27,387 bases of DNA from a virus, in IMG/VR virus record IMGVR_UViG_3300006916_000295, positions 1-27,387 of that record; one strand, given 5' to 3'. The notes beneath the pieces were generated by a model, which saw nothing but the letters and a program-made list of their open reading frames with translations, was not told the DNA's origin and did not search any database. Shown here piece after piece: positions 8,315 through 16,119 of this stretch. The translations under genes were made by a program, and so were the position numbers. Within the stretch, counting starts at the first letter, position 1. Every line of letters starts with the position of its first letter.

Positions 8315-8760
8315 TTGGAAACCAAGCGGAAGTAAAGGTCAATCCAAATGTCACCAGCGGTTGCGCCAGTGGCAGGATTGGCAGTTACATCAAGCTCAAG
8401 CGTGTCACCTGTAATAACGGTCTGGTTTTTAATCAGGTCGCCATCACCAAAATAATTCACTTGAGACGCAAGGCTGTTCTGCAGTGCTACGGACATGGCT
8501 TTAGTAGTCAAAAGCCCGTCCTTATCATCTGTCGTGCCAAGCGTGTACGTGCCGGTTGGGGTTGCATTAGTATCAGCGTTAACACCATATAGCTGCACAT
8601 CTTCTACAACGGAATAATAGCCATCAATAAAAGGAGTGAAGGTATAGCTATTAGTTGTCGCTAATGCTTCGGTTAGTGTGAATAGAACCTTTGTATGGCA
8701 GACCTTGTCAAGGTCACCAATGCGCGGCTCTACTACAAGAGTACCAGTAAAATCAGTCAT
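8302..8760 (-). CDS. Capsid-associated protein, possible decoration protein
   Basis: The 152-residue product is entirely beta-like (TNSYTFTPFIDGYYSVVEDV at about 36-55; DTLELDVTANPATGATAGDI near 119-138). It has no enzymatic motif or signal peptide. The gene starts three bases after the major capsid stop, the usual place for a head decoration or stabilisation protein. That role is an inference from position. Confidence 0.65.
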   Translation of the reverse strand: MTDFTGTLVVEPRIGDLDKVCHTKVLFTLTEALATTNSYTFTPFIDGYYSVVEDVQLYGVNADTNATPTGTYTLGTTDDKDGLLTTKAMSVALQNSLASQVNYFGDGDLIKNQTVITGDTLELDVTANPATGATAGDIWIDLYFRLVSKNYS

Positions 8761-8763
8761 CTC

Positions 8764-9954
8764 TTATGCTCCTGTGTGTACGTCAATGGTGTAGGTTGCC
8801 CAATCAGTGGCAGTACCCGTTGACTTGTTTGGAATTTGCGCTTTCTTGCCACCAAAAGCACCCTGCGCCAGACCGAACGATTTAACGCCCAGAGGCTTCC
8901 AGTTGTTGTCAACTTTAACAACAAACGGAGAGGATACATCTTTACCCGCGTTGATGCGTCCGAAGGCAACATCAAGCGCGTTACGGCCAAGGATGAACAA
9001 GCGGCGCGTATTAGCAACAGAAGAGGAATCAGCAGTAGAAACTGCGGCCTCAAAGTAGCTATCCGGCAGAACCCAGAACTTGAACGGAATGCCCGGCATG
9101 GTGAATGAGTGGATGATACCGCCAATCTCTTTGGCATCTTTTGCCTGAATCTGGCGTTGGTACACATCACCAAACACATAGTTGTTGCCGATAGACACGC
9201 TTTGGTTCATCAGGTTGAACAAATCAGACTGTGCAATAAACACACAACCTAGCTCGTTAACACTCTTAATGTTCCAGCGCGTCAGATTAGCGCGAGTCTT
9301 GCCAATTTCTGTGGCAGCTTTCATCAACATGCCAACCGTCAAAGTGTCAGATGATGTCAATGTCTGTGGCGTTTTTGATGCCACAAGCTCACCGGCAACC
9401 TGATGATATTCACCAGATGGCGCGATGGCTGCATTACCCATTGTCAATTTAGTGCGGTCAGTTCCCGTGATACCAGAAAGGTCAAGGTCAGGAGAGCTTA
9501 AGCTCAAGTTCGTTGCCGAACCGCCCTGAGTCATCAATCCCTTCAAGAACAAGTCAGCGAAGTAGTTCTTGTAGTTTTCTGGGTGGAACTTTTGCAGGTC
9601 AATGCTGGTCATTTGCTGGCTGAATGAAGTAGGACGGTCAAACTCAAAGCTTTTCCAGAACTTATTGATATTCAGCGAGCGGTTCCCGTATTTAGGAACG
9701 TCAGCGTTTTCATAAGGGTCGCCATCACCTAGATTAGGCAAGCCGCCCGGACGATAAAGATTACGGATATTGACTTCAACACCAGCGCCAGAAACTGTTT
9801 CCAGTTTGCGCTCTATATTGACAATACCCTCGTTTTTCATTGCTACCAGAATCTCATTCGCATGAGTCATATCAGTAGATAAGTCACTACTGGCCTGTGG
9901 TAGCACAAAACCCGTTTGCGAAGACGCAAGCGAGCCGATTGCTGCTACTGTCAT
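8764..9954 (-). CDS. Major capsid protein
   Basis: A 396-residue protein directly follows scaffold and portal. Visible features are an N-terminal helical arm (about 1-55), a beta segment VEVNIRNLYRPGGLPNLGDG (about 57-77), and an E-loop-like region with NINKFWKSFEFDRPTSF (about 94-110). A long central domain and FILGRNALDVAFGRINAG (about 318-335) follow, close to the C-terminus. 'GRNAL..A.G' near the end is typical of HK97-fold coats, including N4 gp56/DUF4043-type and P22-related capsids; I cannot decide which. Start choice is supported by GGAG eight bases before the ATG. A 163-base upstream gap holds a probable extra promoter, as expected for the most abundant virion protein. Confidence 0.82.
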   Translation of the reverse strand: MTVAAIGSLASSQTGFVLPQASSDLSTDMTHANEILVAMKNEGIVNIERKLETVSGAGVEVNIRNLYRPGGLPNLGDGDPYENADVPKYGNRSLNINKFWKSFEFDRPTSFSQQMTSIDLQKFHPENYKNYFADLFLKGLMTQGGSATNLSLSSPDLDLSGITGTDRTKLTMGNAAIAPSGEYHQVAGELVASKTPQTLTSSDTLTVGMLMKAATEIGKTRANLTRWNIKSVNELGCVFIAQSDLFNLMNQSVSIGNNYVFGDVYQRQIQAKDAKEIGGIIHSFTMPGIPFKFWVLPDSYFEAAVSTADSSSVANTRRLFILGRNALDVAFGRINAGKDVSSPFVVKVDNNWKPLGVKSFGLAQGAFGGKKAQIPNKSTGTATDWATYTIDVHTGA

Positions 9955-10084
9955 AATATTACTCCATAGTAATAGGTTATTAGGTTAAATACTCAGCCTA
10001 AATCCCCATCCGTGGGTCGCGTACCAGCTCAATCGGCTAAAATATCACCGGTAATCCGCCGTTATCCCGCCGCGAATCGCGTAA

Positions 10085-10112
10085 ATTATGACAGTTTATC
10101 CCGCACTGTGAA
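10085..10112 (-). promoter_or_regulatory. Probable sigma70 promoter in front of the capsid gene
   Basis: On the minus strand TTCACA (10112-10107) lies 16 bases from CATAAT (10090-10085), each five of six to consensus. Transcription would start near 10078 and give a leader of about 120 bases before the capsid ATG at 9954. The leader begins with a near-palindrome CGCGAATCGCG (10071-10081) followed by two imperfect direct repeats (GTAATCCGCC and GTTATCCCGCC, 10051-10071). It would boost capsid over scaffold and portal. Confidence 0.45.
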
Positions 10113-10117
10113 GCGTA

Positions 10118-11080
10118 TTAGAGGTCAAACATCTCGCTAGGGTCATATCCACGCTTTTTGGCCGTGGCCTCGAAATTGTTTGGCCCCTTAGAACCAACAG
10201 GTGCTACGTTGTAAGACGGTTTGCCCGCAGTGTCTCGCAGCTCCTGCAGTTTATTAATATCAATATCATCCTGCTTTGGCAAGTCTTTCTTAGGCTTGTA
10301 CCCCATAGCCTTGGCATACTCATAGACAGCAGCCGCAGGGTCTTGACCTGTTTCAGCAGCGGAAATCATCAACGCACTGGCCGCCGATATAGCCCGCTGT
10401 GCCGCATCTTCATCGCTCAGTTTCTCGCCCGATTGATTGGCTAGAAGTTTGTACTCTTGTGACTTCACGCTAGCAAAGTGTTTCATTGCATCTTGAATGT
10501 CAGGGGTTGTTTGCTTGGCGGCTACAATAGATGATTGAATGGTATTGGCCATCATCTGCCCGCGCAAGGCGTCAACCGATTGCATAGTCTTTCCTGAATT
10601 CTGTAGAATCTGGATGACTGTGTCTTTATCGACAATATCGTCAGGGTTAAAGCCATTCTGCTTTAAGAAGGCATCCTTTTGCTCTTCAGTAACATCCTCT
10701 TCGCTTTTGCCGGATAGTTTGTTCTTAAGTAAATCCTCTAAATTTTTATTTTGCTCCTGCAGCGCGGCAAGCTGGCGCTCTGTCTCAACCCGCGCAGCCT
10801 CTTCACGCCTTGCGCGCTCTGCTTCACGTTTCCAGCGAGGCTCACGCTTTTTGGGCTTTTCTTCCTCTTCTGGCTTTAGCTCCTCAGATTCTTCACCTTC
10901 GGACTCTTCCTCCTCTTCGTCAGGCTCGTCACCTTCCTCAACTTCTGTAGCTGGCTTTTCTTCAGATTCGGGCGTTTCAAGGTTTAAGGGTTCATCGAAA
11001 AACTCATTGGTGATTGCTTCCTCTGTCTGCTCTTCAACGGTTTGTTCAGCCTCTGGCTGCTTTTCTGCGGATTCGGTCAT
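10118..11080 (-). CDS. Scaffolding protein
   Basis: The 320-residue product has an extremely acidic, disordered N-terminus (about 1-75; runs of Glu such as EEEEESEGEESEELKPEEEE). A basic patch follows (KPKKREPRWKREAERARREE, about 75-95), then a coiled coil with heptad-like RQLAALQEQNKNLEDLL (about 102-118). The C-terminal half is helical. This composition, and the position between portal and major capsid, is characteristic of phage scaffolds that direct procapsid assembly and then leave or are degraded. No protease motif is seen. Start lies ten bases after the portal stop with a GGAAT/AAGGA-type site. Confidence 0.85.
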   Translation of the reverse strand: MTESAEKQPEAEQTVEEQTEEAITNEFFDEPLNLETPESEEKPATEVEEGDEPDEEEEESEGEESEELKPEEEEKPKKREPRWKREAERARREEAARVETERQLAALQEQNKNLEDLLKNKLSGKSEEDVTEEQKDAFLKQNGFNPDDIVDKDTVIQILQNSGKTMQSVDALRGQMMANTIQSSIVAAKQTTPDIQDAMKHFASVKSQEYKLLANQSGEKLSDEDAAQRAISAASALMISAAETGQDPAAAVYEYAKAMGYKPKKDLPKQDDIDINKLQELRDTAGKPSYNVAPVGSKGPNNFEATAKKRGYDPSEMFDL

Positions 11081-11090
11081 GGTGGATTCC

Positions 11091-13190
11091 TTATTGTTGC
11101 ATTATATTTTCGACTGGCTTCATCATAGCGTTAACAGTTTCAACGTCAACCTTCTCAGTTTCCGCCATTTTCTTTGCTGCATCAGCCTGATATTCAGCAG
11201 ATTGTGCCATATTTTTACGAATCTCGCTCAGCGCTTTCTCGATGCGGATAATTGCTTCGCGCTCACTCACATTTGCCTCGCCCTGCAATTGTGCGGCCTG
11301 CGCCTCAATCATAGAGATGCTGGCCACGCGCTCACGCATTGCAAGCTGTTGCTCTACTGGGTCTGGTGGTGGCGGAGCTTTGGGGGCTAGCGCCTCTTTT
11401 GCGTCACGCTTCATCTCGAAGCTAATCGGCATATTCTCAACAATGATAGGCGTTAATGCCGCGCGCTCCTGTTCTGGCAACAGTGCCGCACCCTCAATAA
11501 GCAGACGGAAATCACGCTTCTTGGCATCCTCTGTCGCGGGGCGCTCGCGCAAGACAGCCGTGTAACTACGGGCGAAGTTTTCTTTCGTGAACTTGATATA
11601 GTCTTCCTCTGAATGGTGCGGGGTGATGGCGCGGATTAGCCTTGTATCGCCCGTGTCAACCATTTTACGAGCAAGGTCTAACGAGATATAAGCCTGCTGG
11701 CGTAACTGGCTGTTGCTGCTGTTCATCACGTAAAGCAGTGCAACATTCATCCGCTCAACCATCGCACGTACTAAACCCTCGCCAGTATCTTTTGTAGATA
11801 GTGTGGCTAGAATTTCAGGCGGCACGCCTAACAATGTCGGGATGGCCTCTTTATACTCAGCAATCAGAGAAACAAATGCCTGCGTGGTGTCTGGTAAGCC
11901 AATGGAGTTCACAGAGCCATTTTCCGGCGCAGAAACAACGCTACGCTTACGACGCAACTGGTCAACTAATTGCTCTATACCATCTCCGCCGCCAGCTACC
12001 GCAACCGTGCCACCCACTTCTGCGCGCATTGCGTAATTGTGGAAGGCTGTCATAGCCTCATCCTGCATTATTTGCGCCTGTGCAGCGCTACGCATTAAGC
12101 CGTAGTGATAACCCAAAGTTTCGTCATAGAAGCCAGCAATAAATGAAAGCGCGTGCCCTTTCTGGCAGAATGACGGTGCCTTTTTAACTACAGTGCCCCG
12201 GATGATTTCTGCTTGTTGGTAGAATTTAGTCTCACGTTCAGAGCGCTCAAGCTTCTGGATATTCATTCCAGTGCGCTCGCGTATATTCTCAATGAAGTAA
12301 TCAACCTCCTGAAGGCCATCTTTATCCAATGTCCATAGACTTGATTGTATCTGCACACCCAGAGCGTCACTCATTTTCTCAAGTAGCGCGTACACACCTT
12401 CGTCATTTTGTGCGGCTTCCTGAATTTGCTGCGCCCGCCCCATATACGGGTTTACTACGTCATAAACTTTCTTATGGTCATGCCAGTAATATTTATGGGC
12501 AAACTCCAGCAAACCCTCATTCTCTGGATTGCAGTATTCCAGATAATTCCACATGAACGAATCGCCACCGCCGTTCAGTTTCTCAGGGTCGATACCGCGC
12601 AATCGCAGGTAACTATCTAAATCCTCCAGCGCAACCGGGTCAGCGTAAGAACACCACGAGGCATGGGCGTTGATGTCATTTGCACGCGGGGCAGTGTCAT
12701 AGGCCGCAAAGAACTTGCGCTCAATTGATGGCTTTCCGGCAGGCATCCCGGCCACCGTCGTATCAAGCTGCGTAACCACAGCGCCAAAGCCACGAGTTAG
12801 GGAGTCCAGAAACGCCACAGGGCGGCTAAATTCATATCCACCCTCAAATTCCACATAATCCTTAATATCGTTGCCAATGTCTATCTGCGAGTCAAACTCA
12901 AGGTCATTGGCTAGCATTTCCACAATCTTACCATGTTGAATGGCATTACCCACAATCGCGTCAAGGTATCGCGCCACACGGTTGATAACCACAGGCACCC
13001 GATAATTCTCTGCATCATCCTCAATAGCCATCCGCTGCCCTCTATCATAAGGCGAGCGTGGAGGGGTGACGACATGGCCATCCCTAATCTGGTACATTAT
13101 CTGCGATTCTTGGCGCTGCGCGACAGTCGTGGAAAAGTAGTCGGTCATACGCCGGTTGAATTTATCTAAAATCTCATCATCAGAAATCAT
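11091..13190 (-). CDS. Portal protein (P22 gp1-like)
   Basis: The 699-residue protein is close in length to P22 gp1 (about 725). It opens with MISDDEILDKFNRRMTDYF and then NYRVPVVINRVARYLDAIVG (about 58-77), the 'N.....V..V.G' helix typical of P22-type portals. Other features are FGAVVTQLDT (about 135) and WSLYADP-like HASWCSYADP (about 187-196). There is a crown/barrel part with PPPPDP near residue 605 and a long Ala/Glu-rich C-terminal helix (about 615-699). It forms the dodecameric ring through which DNA is packaged. The ATGA overlap with the terminase gene and the adjacent scaffold and capsid confirm the packaging/head module. Confidence 0.88.
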   Translation of the reverse strand: MISDDEILDKFNRRMTDYFSTTVAQRQESQIMYQIRDGHVVTPPRSPYDRGQRMAIEDDAENYRVPVVINRVARYLDAIVGNAIQHGKIVEMLANDLEFDSQIDIGNDIKDYVEFEGGYEFSRPVAFLDSLTRGFGAVVTQLDTTVAGMPAGKPSIERKFFAAYDTAPRANDINAHASWCSYADPVALEDLDSYLRLRGIDPEKLNGGGDSFMWNYLEYCNPENEGLLEFAHKYYWHDHKKVYDVVNPYMGRAQQIQEAAQNDEGVYALLEKMSDALGVQIQSSLWTLDKDGLQEVDYFIENIRERTGMNIQKLERSERETKFYQQAEIIRGTVVKKAPSFCQKGHALSFIAGFYDETLGYHYGLMRSAAQAQIMQDEAMTAFHNYAMRAEVGGTVAVAGGGDGIEQLVDQLRRKRSVVSAPENGSVNSIGLPDTTQAFVSLIAEYKEAIPTLLGVPPEILATLSTKDTGEGLVRAMVERMNVALLYVMNSSNSQLRQQAYISLDLARKMVDTGDTRLIRAITPHHSEEDYIKFTKENFARSYTAVLRERPATEDAKKRDFRLLIEGAALLPEQERAALTPIIVENMPISFEMKRDAKEALAPKAPPPPDPVEQQLAMRERVASISMIEAQAAQLQGEANVSEREAIIRIEKALSEIRKNMAQSAEYQADAAKKMAETEKVDVETVNAMMKPVENIMQQ

Positions 13191-14611
13191 TGGCCGAGCG
13201 CCTTTAACAGTTGTTGCCTGTATGCGTCATTTTTATCCTTAGACCGCCACCAGTTAAGAAATTGACTTGTGCTGTCTACCATATCGTATTTTTCCGTGTT
13301 TGGGAAGCCCAGTATTTGTGTTTCATATTCAGCCAACCAAGGTGCTTGATTGGGCAATGATACGCGGCCCGCTTCCACTAAAAAGCTAGATGTCTCAGCT
13401 CTTGTTATTTTACTACCCTTAGGAGTTATCGCTATAACCGGCAAATTGGTATATTGTTTTGTGTCCTGTATAAGCTGTTGCCCACTATCCTTATCCTCAA
13501 TCAATATAGCATCAGGCGGGTACATTGACGCAATTTCTGCAACCTTCTTTTTAAGTTCTGGGTATAGCATACGCTTATTAAAGACAAATTTAAGCATTGC
13601 CCTGTTGTTCGCATCATCAATCATCCAAACAGTGCATGCGCTAGGGTCGTTTCGCTCCTTGTCTTTGCTTGCGGTATCCCAAGAATGAATGCACTTTGTT
13701 ACCGGTTCAGGTATATTGCTATGGCGCAGGAACCAGCTATATTTATACACGTCACCGTCTGGCATCATAGGGTTTTGCTGGTAAAGCGATTCAAAGTTAA
13801 GGGAGCCGAGTATTTTTCTGCGCTTCTCAATAAACTCTAATGATTTATGCTCTGGAAAAAGAGCCTCGCCTGCTTTGCGGTGCTTTTCATCCTCTGTGGC
13901 AATAGCTCTATATTTTAGAACCTTTATGTTAGGCTCAGCTTTTAATAGCCTTCCTATAGGGTCATCTACATGCCAGCGGGTCAGAATAGCAAGAAGCCCT
14001 GCATTTTCATCAAAGCGGGTAAAAAAGTCATCCGTAAACCAATCCCAAGTCTTTTCACGTATTGTTTCAGAGTTTGCTTGCTCCCTACCCTTCATAGGGT
14101 CATCAATTACGCCAAGGTTTAGCGTTTCACCCGTGATTGAACCCATGACAGTGGTGTTTCTGAATAGTCCATCATTGCCGCTGTACTCTAGCAAGTTCAT
14201 GTTCATAGTGCTGCCTTTTGCGCCTATAACAAAATCAGGGAATACTTGCTTAAACTTTTCACTTCTGAATATACGGCGCAATCGCAAATTAGCCCTTGCA
14301 CCCAGCCTATCAGAGAAGCTTGCATAAATAGTCTGAAGCTCAGGGTGCTTTCCTGATAGCCAAGCGATAAACTCAATAACCGCCACGCTTTTTCCATGCT
14401 GCGGCGGAGCCTCTATAATAAGTTCTGGTTTCTTGCCAGCTACAAGGTCGTCATAGAATTGCTGTAAGTGCCAACATAAATCACGCACAAACCAGCCTGT
14501 TTTAAGCGTGCGGCCTTTATTTACTTTCGTGCTGATGTGCTGCCTAAACGCATAAAATGATTCTCTAGCCTCATGTGCTGCTAGTATATCGAGCGCCTGT
14601 ATCGCATCCAT
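13187..14611 (-). CDS. terL: Terminase large subunit (packaging ATPase-nuclease)
   Basis: The 474-residue protein carries all expected signatures. Walker A is APPQHGKS (68-75), Walker B is LGVIDDP (166-172), and the coupling motif AILTRWH is at 208-214. The RNase H-like nuclease contributes HSWDTA (309-314, Asp312), IEDK (371-374) and YDMVDS (442-447). It cuts concatemeric DNA and pumps it through the portal. The length is normal. It overlaps the small subunit stop by one base and the portal start by four. The motif set is intact, so it should be active. Confidence 0.95.
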   Translation of the reverse strand: MDAIQALDILAAHEARESFYAFRQHISTKVNKGRTLKTGWFVRDLCWHLQQFYDDLVAGKKPELIIEAPPQHGKSVAVIEFIAWLSGKHPELQTIYASFSDRLGARANLRLRRIFRSEKFKQVFPDFVIGAKGSTMNMNLLEYSGNDGLFRNTTVMGSITGETLNLGVIDDPMKGREQANSETIREKTWDWFTDDFFTRFDENAGLLAILTRWHVDDPIGRLLKAEPNIKVLKYRAIATEDEKHRKAGEALFPEHKSLEFIEKRRKILGSLNFESLYQQNPMMPDGDVYKYSWFLRHSNIPEPVTKCIHSWDTASKDKERNDPSACTVWMIDDANNRAMLKFVFNKRMLYPELKKKVAEIASMYPPDAILIEDKDSGQQLIQDTKQYTNLPVIAITPKGSKITRAETSSFLVEAGRVSLPNQAPWLAEYETQILGFPNTEKYDMVDSTSQFLNWWRSKDKNDAYRQQLLKALGQ

Positions 14612-15030
14612 TATTTCTCGTAAACGTCAGTCGGCAACCCAAGCTCTTTGAGCTTAGCTATAACTTCGTCTATTGATGGCTCAACATTCTTAAATGCTAG
14701 CGGGTTCGATGAATCGCCGCCTAATGTCTGCTTATTTGCATATCCATGATTATTTGCCATGTCAAATATTAGGCCAGCAGTCGAATAGTCTTTAGACTCC
14801 AGTTTTTCCGCCTTAGATGCCTCTATTCTTACCTTGGCTCTTTTAATCGTACCAAAAAACTCTTCTTTTCCTGCATAGTTGCGAAGAGTTTCTGTGTCGC
14901 AGTCTAGGTGGTAGGCAAGGCTTGCCAGTGTGTAAGGGCGCTTGCTATCATCAGCATGAGCAAAGTATTCATCTATCTTTGCCTGCAGCTCTTCAGGCGA
15001 TTCAAACTTTAAAGGACGCCCACCAGCCAT
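14611..15030 (-). CDS. Terminase small subunit (gp3-like DNA-packaging protein)
   Basis: The 139-residue product has an N-terminal basic start (MAGGRPLKFESPEELQAKID) and a helix-turn-helix-like stretch (YTLASLAYHLDCDTETLRNY, about 33-52). Coiled segment KVRIEASKAEKLESKDYSTA lies near 66-85, and DMANNHGYANKQ follows. This pattern, including 'TAGLIFDMANNHGYANK', is that of P22 gp3/Terminase_5-like small subunits that recognise packaging sites. Directly upstream of terL with TAATG overlap. Confidence 0.85.
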   Translation of the reverse strand: MAGGRPLKFESPEELQAKIDEYFAHADDSKRPYTLASLAYHLDCDTETLRNYAGKEEFFGTIKRAKVRIEASKAEKLESKDYSTAGLIFDMANNHGYANKQTLGGDSSNPLAFKNVEPSIDEVIAKLKELGLPTDVYEK

Positions 15031-15386
15031 TAGTAGCCCAAATTCACAAACGCATCAATAATAGCCTGCTCGGTCAGGCCTTTAGTGTTGATGCCGTGGA
15101 TTAACGTTCCTGTGTTTTTGCCTTCGCTGTTCATAGCGGGCTTGGATAGTGTGAAATACTCGTCCTGCTTAAAAATAACCACGGCACCTAGCTGGCGCGC
15201 AATAGTCTCCGGGCTAACCACGTCATGAACAGGTTCAGCCACTTCTTTCACTACTTCTGTAGAGGTTTCTTCTTTTGCTGACGGGGCTTCTTTTTTCTTG
15301 CGCCCGCGCTTCTTTGGTTTTTCTTCCTCAACAAGAGGGGCTTCAACAGTAGGGATTTCTTCGCCTAAGATGGTTTCTTCAGTCAT
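15030..15386 (-). CDS. Small late protein with basic KKRGRKKK patch, unknown
   Basis: A 118-residue protein precedes the small terminase. The first 60 residues are disordered and charged: an acidic start, then KPKKRGRKKKEAPS (about 23-36), which resembles an AT-hook-like DNA-binding patch, then more Glu/Val-rich linker. The C-terminal half looks folded (ARQLGAVVIFKQDEYFTLSK, about 63-82; GLTEQAIIDAFVNLGY at the end). It may bind DNA near the packaging machinery, but this is speculation. Start overlaps the stop of the 13-residue leader ORF as ATGA; stop overlaps the small terminase start. Confidence 0.68.
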   Translation of the reverse strand: MTEETILGEEIPTVEAPLVEEEKPKKRGRKKKEAPSAKEETSTEVVKEVAEPVHDVVSPETIARQLGAVVIFKQDEYFTLSKPAMNSEGKNTGTLIHGINTKGLTEQAIIDAFVNLGY

Positions 15387-15424
15387 TTCTTTTTACCGCC
15401 GTTTGATTTCTTTTTACAAGCCAT
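15383..15424 (-). CDS. 13-residue Lys-rich leader ORF at the head of the late operon
   Basis: ATG at 15424 opens MACKKKSNGGKKK and stops in an ATGA overlap with the next gene (15386). The late promoter's -10 box ends six bases before this ATG, so the transcript probably starts on it. The peptide (seven or so lysines, one Cys) may simply load ribosomes for the next gene, which has only a weak site (GGCGG) of its own. Evidence is the exact fit between promoter, ATG and overlap. No homolog is known to me. Confidence 0.5.
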   Translation of the reverse strand: MACKKKSNGGKKK

Positions 15425-15430
15425 GCCGTG

Positions 15431-15459
15431 ATTATGGCCGCAACGCCGCTTTCTGTCAA
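15431..15459 (-). promoter_or_regulatory. Late-operon promoter
   Basis: On the minus strand TTGACA (15459-15454, perfect -35) is followed after exactly 17 bases by CATAAT (15436-15431, five of six). It is the best sigma70-like promoter in the window and heads the 15-kb terminase-to-ejection operon. The spacer contains CGTTGCG (15445-15439), one base off the CGTTGCA motif of the other phage promoters, so it may be under the same control. Confidence 0.72.
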
Positions 15460-15513
15460 CTGGTCATTCTTTCAGCGCCGTTTCAATCTTCCGTATCTTC
15501 TTGCGCAGGTCTT

Positions 15514-15672
15514 TCAGCTCTTTAGCTGGTGTGAGGTGTATTGTATTGTCTCACGGGTTGAGAATCTTTCCTTGCAGGCAACGCAAACACGCTTACGCAC
15601 CACACAGAAGCCGTTGGTTTCTTCCTTTCGGCGGCTTTCGATTATCTTGCTGTTGTAATGCCCGCAGGTCAC
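15514..15672 (-). CDS. NrdR-like zinc-ribbon small protein (GTG start)
   Basis: A GTG at 15672 overlapping the TGA of the lipoprotein gene opens a 52-residue ORF. The sequence reads MTCGHYNSKIIESRRKEE at the start and then RKRVCVACKERFSTRE (about 26-41). The order 'C..SKxIxSRR...R.R.C..C..RF.T.E' is that of the N-terminal zinc ribbon of NrdR-type regulators. The ATP-cone is absent. The first metal pair is degenerate (C3-H5 instead of CxxC); the second is C30-C33. The likely C-terminal helix (KELKDLRKKIRKIETALKE) lies in the -1 frame, ending at 15464. The gene may be frameshifted or shortened here. Possible role: nucleic-acid-binding regulator. Confidence 0.6.
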   Translation of the reverse strand: MTCGHYNSKIIESRRKEETNGFCVVRKRVCVACKERFSTRETIQYTSHQLKS

Positions 15673-15821
15673 TTTCCCTCCTTCGGTATTTCCGGCTTTC
15701 TCACTTGCCCTATGTCGTACAGCTCACCGTTTCCGCGCCACCAGTCGCCCGGTGTGGCGTGACGGGTGCAGGCCTGTAACCATACGCTTGACATGATTAG
15801 AATGATTATAGGCAGGGGCAT
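15669..15821 (-). CDS. Small lipoprotein
   Basis: The 50-residue ORF begins at 15821 in a TAATG overlap with the preceding mini-gene. Residues 1-14 are hydrophobic (MPLPIIILIMSSVW) and end in LQAC (15-18), a valid lipobox with Cys18. The mature part (TRHATPGDWWRGNGELYDIG and on) is short and polar with a Trp pair. It is predicted to be an outer- or inner-membrane lipoprotein. In phages this could be an o-spanin or a superinfection-exclusion protein. It is not Pro-rich and not nested in an Rz-like gene, and it lies with the early small genes, so exclusion or envelope modification seems likelier. That is inference. Confidence 0.62.
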   Translation of the reverse strand: MPLPIIILIMSSVWLQACTRHATPGDWWRGNGELYDIGQVRKPEIPKEGK

Positions 15822-15886
15822 TATCCCCTCCACTCTGTAAAGTTAACTGCTGCGATTGCCAGTAGTATCAGTATCATGGCTGTCAT
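15821..15886 (-). CDS. 21-residue membrane mini-protein
   Basis: ATG at 15886 overlaps the TGA of the previous gene (ATGA) and the TAA overlaps the next ATG (TAATG). The peptide MTAMILILLAIAAVNFTEWR plus one Gly is mostly one hydrophobic segment (residues 3-15) with a polar tail. GTGGAGGGG near its end serves as ribosome-binding site for the lipoprotein gene, so the ORF may matter mainly for coupling. The exact overlaps on both sides argue it is translated. Confidence 0.45.
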   Translation of the reverse strand: MTAMILILLAIAAVNFTEWRG

Positions 15887-16119
15887 TTTATTACCGTCCA
15901 TATATAACCTGAAAACCAAGTGCATGGCTTAAACAAGTTAAACTCTACCATACGCTTCATGTAGCCGTATTCAATAACCCAATCGGCGTTACTGGTCATA
16001 TGCTTATCGCATCCCACACAACGCCTCGGCAAGAAAAACGGACTTAGAAACCTCCTGTCATCACTCGCCTTATTAAGAGAGCCACAAGAGCTACATAATG
16101 CTCTATAATACTTTTCCAT
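15883..16119 (-). CDS. Cys-rich zinc-finger-like small protein
   Basis: A 78-residue ORF; I take ATG 16119, which overlaps the upstream TGA (TGATG), over GTG at 16122. It contains CSSCG (about 9-13) and CVGC (about 34-37), a two-pair CxxC arrangement spaced about 22 residues apart that would make one zinc ribbon. The C-terminal half is aromatic (EYGYMKRMVEFNLFKPCTWF). Function unknown. It is one of a run of small overlapping genes. Confidence 0.6.
   Translation of the reverse strand: MEKYYRALCSSCGSLNKASDDRRFLSPFFLPRRCVGCDKHMTSNADWVIEYGYMKRMVEFNLFKPCTWFSGYIWTVIK

Noticed and set aside
8757-9179. 140-codon minus-strand ORF overlapping the capsid gene
   Set aside because: It is a shifted frame of the major capsid gene with no independent support.
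10100-10122. Minus-strand TAATACGCTTCACAG resembles a T7-type promoter
   Set aside because: The TAATACG part is the scaffold stop codon and following bases, the match fails in the initiating region, and no phage RNA polymerase gene is visible. A sigma70-type promoter explains the site better.
10539-11390. 283-codon plus-strand ORF
   Set aside because: It is antisense to the scaffold and portal genes. Its Ser/Phe-rich low-complexity product is the expected mirror of the Glu/Lys-rich scaffold.
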